The notes beneath the pieces are model-generated. The model saw only the letters and a list, made by a program, of their open reading frames with translations. It did no database searches and had not been told where the DNA came from. Made by a program: the position numbers and the translations under genes. Below, in pieces: positions 61,998-64,000 of a DNA stretch of 64,000 bases (position 1 is its first letter; every line of letters begins with the position of its first letter). The stretch is from Pontiellaceae bacterium (GTDB taxonomy: Bacteria; Verrucomicrobiota; Kiritimatiellia; Kiritimatiellales; Pontiellaceae): positions 1-64,000 of the forward strand of contig JAFGVP010000073.1 of NCBI GenBank assembly GCA_016937945.1, written 5' to 3'.

Positions 61998-64000
61998 TTA
62001 TAACAACGATAATGCGTCCACATCCACACTGAGTGACACCCCTTTCGGCAACCGGAAGGAGGTCATCACATGGCGGATCGGCTTTGTCATCTTTACGGTA
62101 TGCTCGCAGCGAAGCATGATCTGGTAGCGGTAGGCGCCCTTCGCCCGGGCCAGCGGCGCCGGCATCGGCGGCGAATGGATCACCGATTCCGGAAGAATCC
62201 GCTCCAGCCGCTCAAAAAACCGGTCCGAAGCCGCAATCACATCCCCTTCACTTTCCCCTTTGAAGGTGAGCAGCACCAAATGAGAAAATGGCGGATACGA
62301 CAACTCCTTCCGGAATTCCAGATCCTGTGAACAAAAGCCTTCATAATCGAGGCTGTTGGCAGCCTGAATCGCCGGATGGTGCGGCGTGTAGGCCTGCACA
62401 ATCACCTCGCCCGCCTTTTCGCCGCGTCCGGCGCGGCCTGCCACCTGCGTTAACAACTGAAAGGTCCGTTCGCCCGCCCGGAAATCCGGCACGTGCAACG
62501 ACATATCGGCATAAAGAACACCGACCAGCGTGACATTCGGGAAATCGAGCCCCTTGGCAATCATCTGCGTACCCAGAAGAATATCGATTTTCCCGATCCG
62601 GAAATCGTCGAGCACCCGACGATACGAATCCTTTCGGCGCATGGTATCGGAATCCATCCGGGCCACCCGCGCATTCGGGCACAGCCGCTCCAGCACCTCT
62701 TCAATCCTTTGCGTACCCATGCCGGCATATTTAAAATCGGGATCGCGGCAGTCGGGACAGCGGTCCGGAACCTTCTTTTCGGCCCCGCAGATATGGCAGA
62801 GCAGTTTATGCTCCCGCTTATGATAGGTCATCGACACACTGCACGCTTCGCATTCGGCCACATAGCCGCACTGCTCGCACTGCAGCGACGACGAAAAACC
62901 GCGCCGGTTCAGGAAGAGAATCACCTGCTCGCGGCAGTTCAGCCGGTCATAGATTCCATTCACCAGCTCCCGCGAAAAAATCTGAGGCCGCCCCTCTTTC
63001 TCAGCCTCGATCCGCATATCCACCACCCGCATCAGCGGCATGGAGCGGTCGTCAACACGTTGCAGCATTTCAGCCAGCTCGTACCGACCGGACCGCACAT
63101 TGCTGAACGATTCCAGCGCCGGCGTCGCCGAACCCAGAACCACGCAGCAGTTTTCCAGATGTCCGCGCATGACGGCCACATCGCGCGCGTTATATCGCGG
63201 CGACTCATCCTGCTTGTAGGTCGGCTCATGCTCCTCGTCCACCACGATCAGCCCCGGATTCTCCACCGGCGCAAAGAGGGCCGAACGCGCACCGATTGCA
63301 ATGGTTGCCTCGCCGTTACGAATCCGATGCCACTCATCGTGCCGTTCGCCCTCGGAAAGGCTCGAATGCAGAACCGCCACGCAGTTCCCGAAGCGAGATC
63401 GGAAGCGATCCACGGTCTGCGGCGTGAGCGATATTTCTGGCACCAATACGATCGCGCCCTTTCCCTGATCCAGCGCATGCTGAATCGCCTGCAGATACAC
63501 CTCGGTCTTGCCGCTGCCCGTCACGCCATGCAGCAGCACCGTGCCCGGCTTTTTGCGATCCATTGCCGCGTTGATAATGTCCAATGCCGTCTGCTGCTCC
63601 GCCATCAGGTCAAACGGCTTTGTACGAAGCAGTTCCATCCCGGCATGCGGATCGCGCTGAATCGTCGACTCAGCAATCGTTACCAGCCCGTTCTTCTCCA
63701 GCGTCCGGACCGGCGAATCTGAACATTCGCCCCGCTCCTTCAGCTCCGACAAGGTCATTGAACCGTGCTGAAGCAAAATCTGTATCAGCATCTGCTGCTT
63801 CTCCGGCAGGCGAGCCTCCTGCGGTACAGCTTCCGTGCCGCAGGCGTCCCGCCTGCCGGAGTCATTAACCAACGAAACCACCAACTGCTTCTTGTGCTGG
63901 GCGCCGCGCTTGCGGACAGCGCTGGGCAGAACAGTCCGGACGGCGTGCTCAATCGGGGCGCAGTAATAGTCGGCAATCCAGTAGGCCAGCTTCATGATCG
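61998..64000 (-). CDS. priA: Primosomal helicase PriA, 5' end outside window
   Basis: About 667 residues are visible; the N-terminal 3'-end-binding domain lies mostly beyond the right edge. The visible part starts within it (KLAYWIADYYCAP), so the ATG at 63995 is an internal codon. Helicase motifs: Walker A GVTGSGKTEVY, ILVPEISLTPQ, DEEH in VVDEEHEPTYKQDE, GSATPALES, and RAGRGEKAG. Zinc-binding Cys clusters lie in CEQCGYVAECEAC and CHICGAEKKVPDRCPDC. PriA restarts stalled forks. A 57-bp palindromic repeat is inserted in frame in the linker before the helicase core. Confidence 0.95.
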   Translation of the reverse strand, partial: IMKLAYWIADYYCAPIEHAVRTVLPSAVRKRGAQHKKQLVVSLVNDSGRRDACGTEAVPQEARLPEKQQMLIQILLQHGSMTLSELKERGECSDSPVRTLEKNGLVTIAESTIQRDPHAGMELLRTKPFDLMAEQQTALDIINAAMDRKKPGTVLLHGVTGSGKTEVYLQAIQHALDQGKGAIVLVPEISLTPQTVDRFRSRFGNCVAVLHSSLSEGERHDEWHRIRNGEATIAIGARSALFAPVENPGLIVVDEEHEPTYKQDESPRYNARDVAVMRGHLENCCVVLGSATPALESFSNVRSGRYELAEMLQRVDDRSMPLMRVVDMRIEAEKEGRPQIFSRELVNGIYDRLNCREQVILFLNRRGFSSSLQCEQCGYVAECEACSVSMTYHKREHKLLCHICGAEKKVPDRCPDCRDPDFKYAGMGTQRIEEVLERLCPNARVARMDSDTMRRKDSYRRVLDDFRIGKIDILLGTQMIAKGLDFPNVTLVGVLYADMSLHVPDFRAGERTFQLLTQVAGRAGRGEKAGEVIVQAYTPHHPAIQAANSLDYEGFCSQDLEFRKELSYPPFSHLVLLTFKGESEGDVIAASDRFFERLERILPESVIHSPPMPAPLARAKGAYRYQIMLRCEHTVKMTKPIRHVMTSFRLPKGVSLSVDVDALSLL
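63803..63859. repeat. 57-bp REP-like palindrome inside priA
   Basis: CCGGCAGGCG (63803-63812) and CGCCTGCCGG (63850-63859) are the outer arms; CCTGCGG and CCGCAGG form an inner stem. The length is 19 codons, so the priA frame continues, reading SGRRDACGTEAVPQEARLP on the minus strand. No second copy was seen in the window. Confidence 0.85.

Overview
The window is a contiguous stretch of chromosome, GC-rich and densely coding, from a Gram-negative bacterium with an outer membrane. Outer-membrane proteins, many lipoproteins, a KdsD-type isomerase, a PEP-CTERM protein, a pyrophosphate-dependent phosphofructokinase, an SHD1-Sel1 protein and a GH78 rhamnosidase together suggest the PVC group, most likely Kiritimatiellota/Verrucomicrobiota. 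That placement is inferred from gene content, not from a search. The housekeeping genes pheT, rpsD, deoB, alaS, dnaG, sppA, kdsD and priA are intact (priA runs off the right edge). I found no tRNA, rRNA or CRISPR array.

Layout. 1-3.0 kb: a partial exported protein, a small proline-rich exported protein and pheT. 3.2-6.7 kb: a histidine kinase, a receiver-PP2C phosphatase and a STAS protein, which form a partner-switching signalling module. 6.9-10.4 kb: rpsD, PPi-phosphofructokinase and an MFS transporter. 10.4-14.0 kb: two overlapping histidine-kinase genes. 14.4-15.0 kb: dead ISL3 and IS630 transposase pieces. 15.3-21 kb: an outer-membrane protein, a MATE exporter, a PEP-CTERM protein and an alkaline phosphatase. 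21-23.6 kb: a YibE/F membrane protein whose 3' end runs into a decayed group IIC intron; the intron's 5' end sits directly behind the terminator of a lipoprotein gene. 23.7-28.5 kb: redoxin, phosphopentomutase, guanine-type deaminase, a radical SAM enzyme and a cytochrome c-sugar dehydrogenase.

The most remarkable region is 28.5-38.7 kb. Eight genes read in one direction, mostly overlapping: creB, creC, then creD, a VIT/von Willebrand protein, a sortase, a second von Willebrand protein, a second sensor kinase and a second response regulator. This is a sortase system bracketed by two two-component systems. A match to the E. coli CreB binding pattern (TTCAC-N6-TTCAC) lies just upstream of creD, and a second direct-repeat site lies upstream of the second von Willebrand gene.

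38.7-43.5 kb holds a frameshifted DUF504 gene, lipoproteins, and a BlaI/M56 (BlaR1-like) pair with a clear palindromic operator. The sensor and the lipoprotein encoded next to it end in nearly the same Met/Gln-rich coiled tail. A decayed second copy of the alaS 3' end lies beyond them. 43.6-64 kb is mainly housekeeping and envelope genes: alaS, a DUF2141-MipA fusion, a rhamnosidase, a serine hydrolase, dnaG, LysM, sppA, then kdsD, a PpiD-like chaperone, fxsA, a HAD-UbiA fusion, a PfkB kinase, and priA, which carries a 57-bp palindrome in frame. Hairpin-forming intergenic repeats occur at about 9.0, 36.2-36.5 and 57.5 kb.
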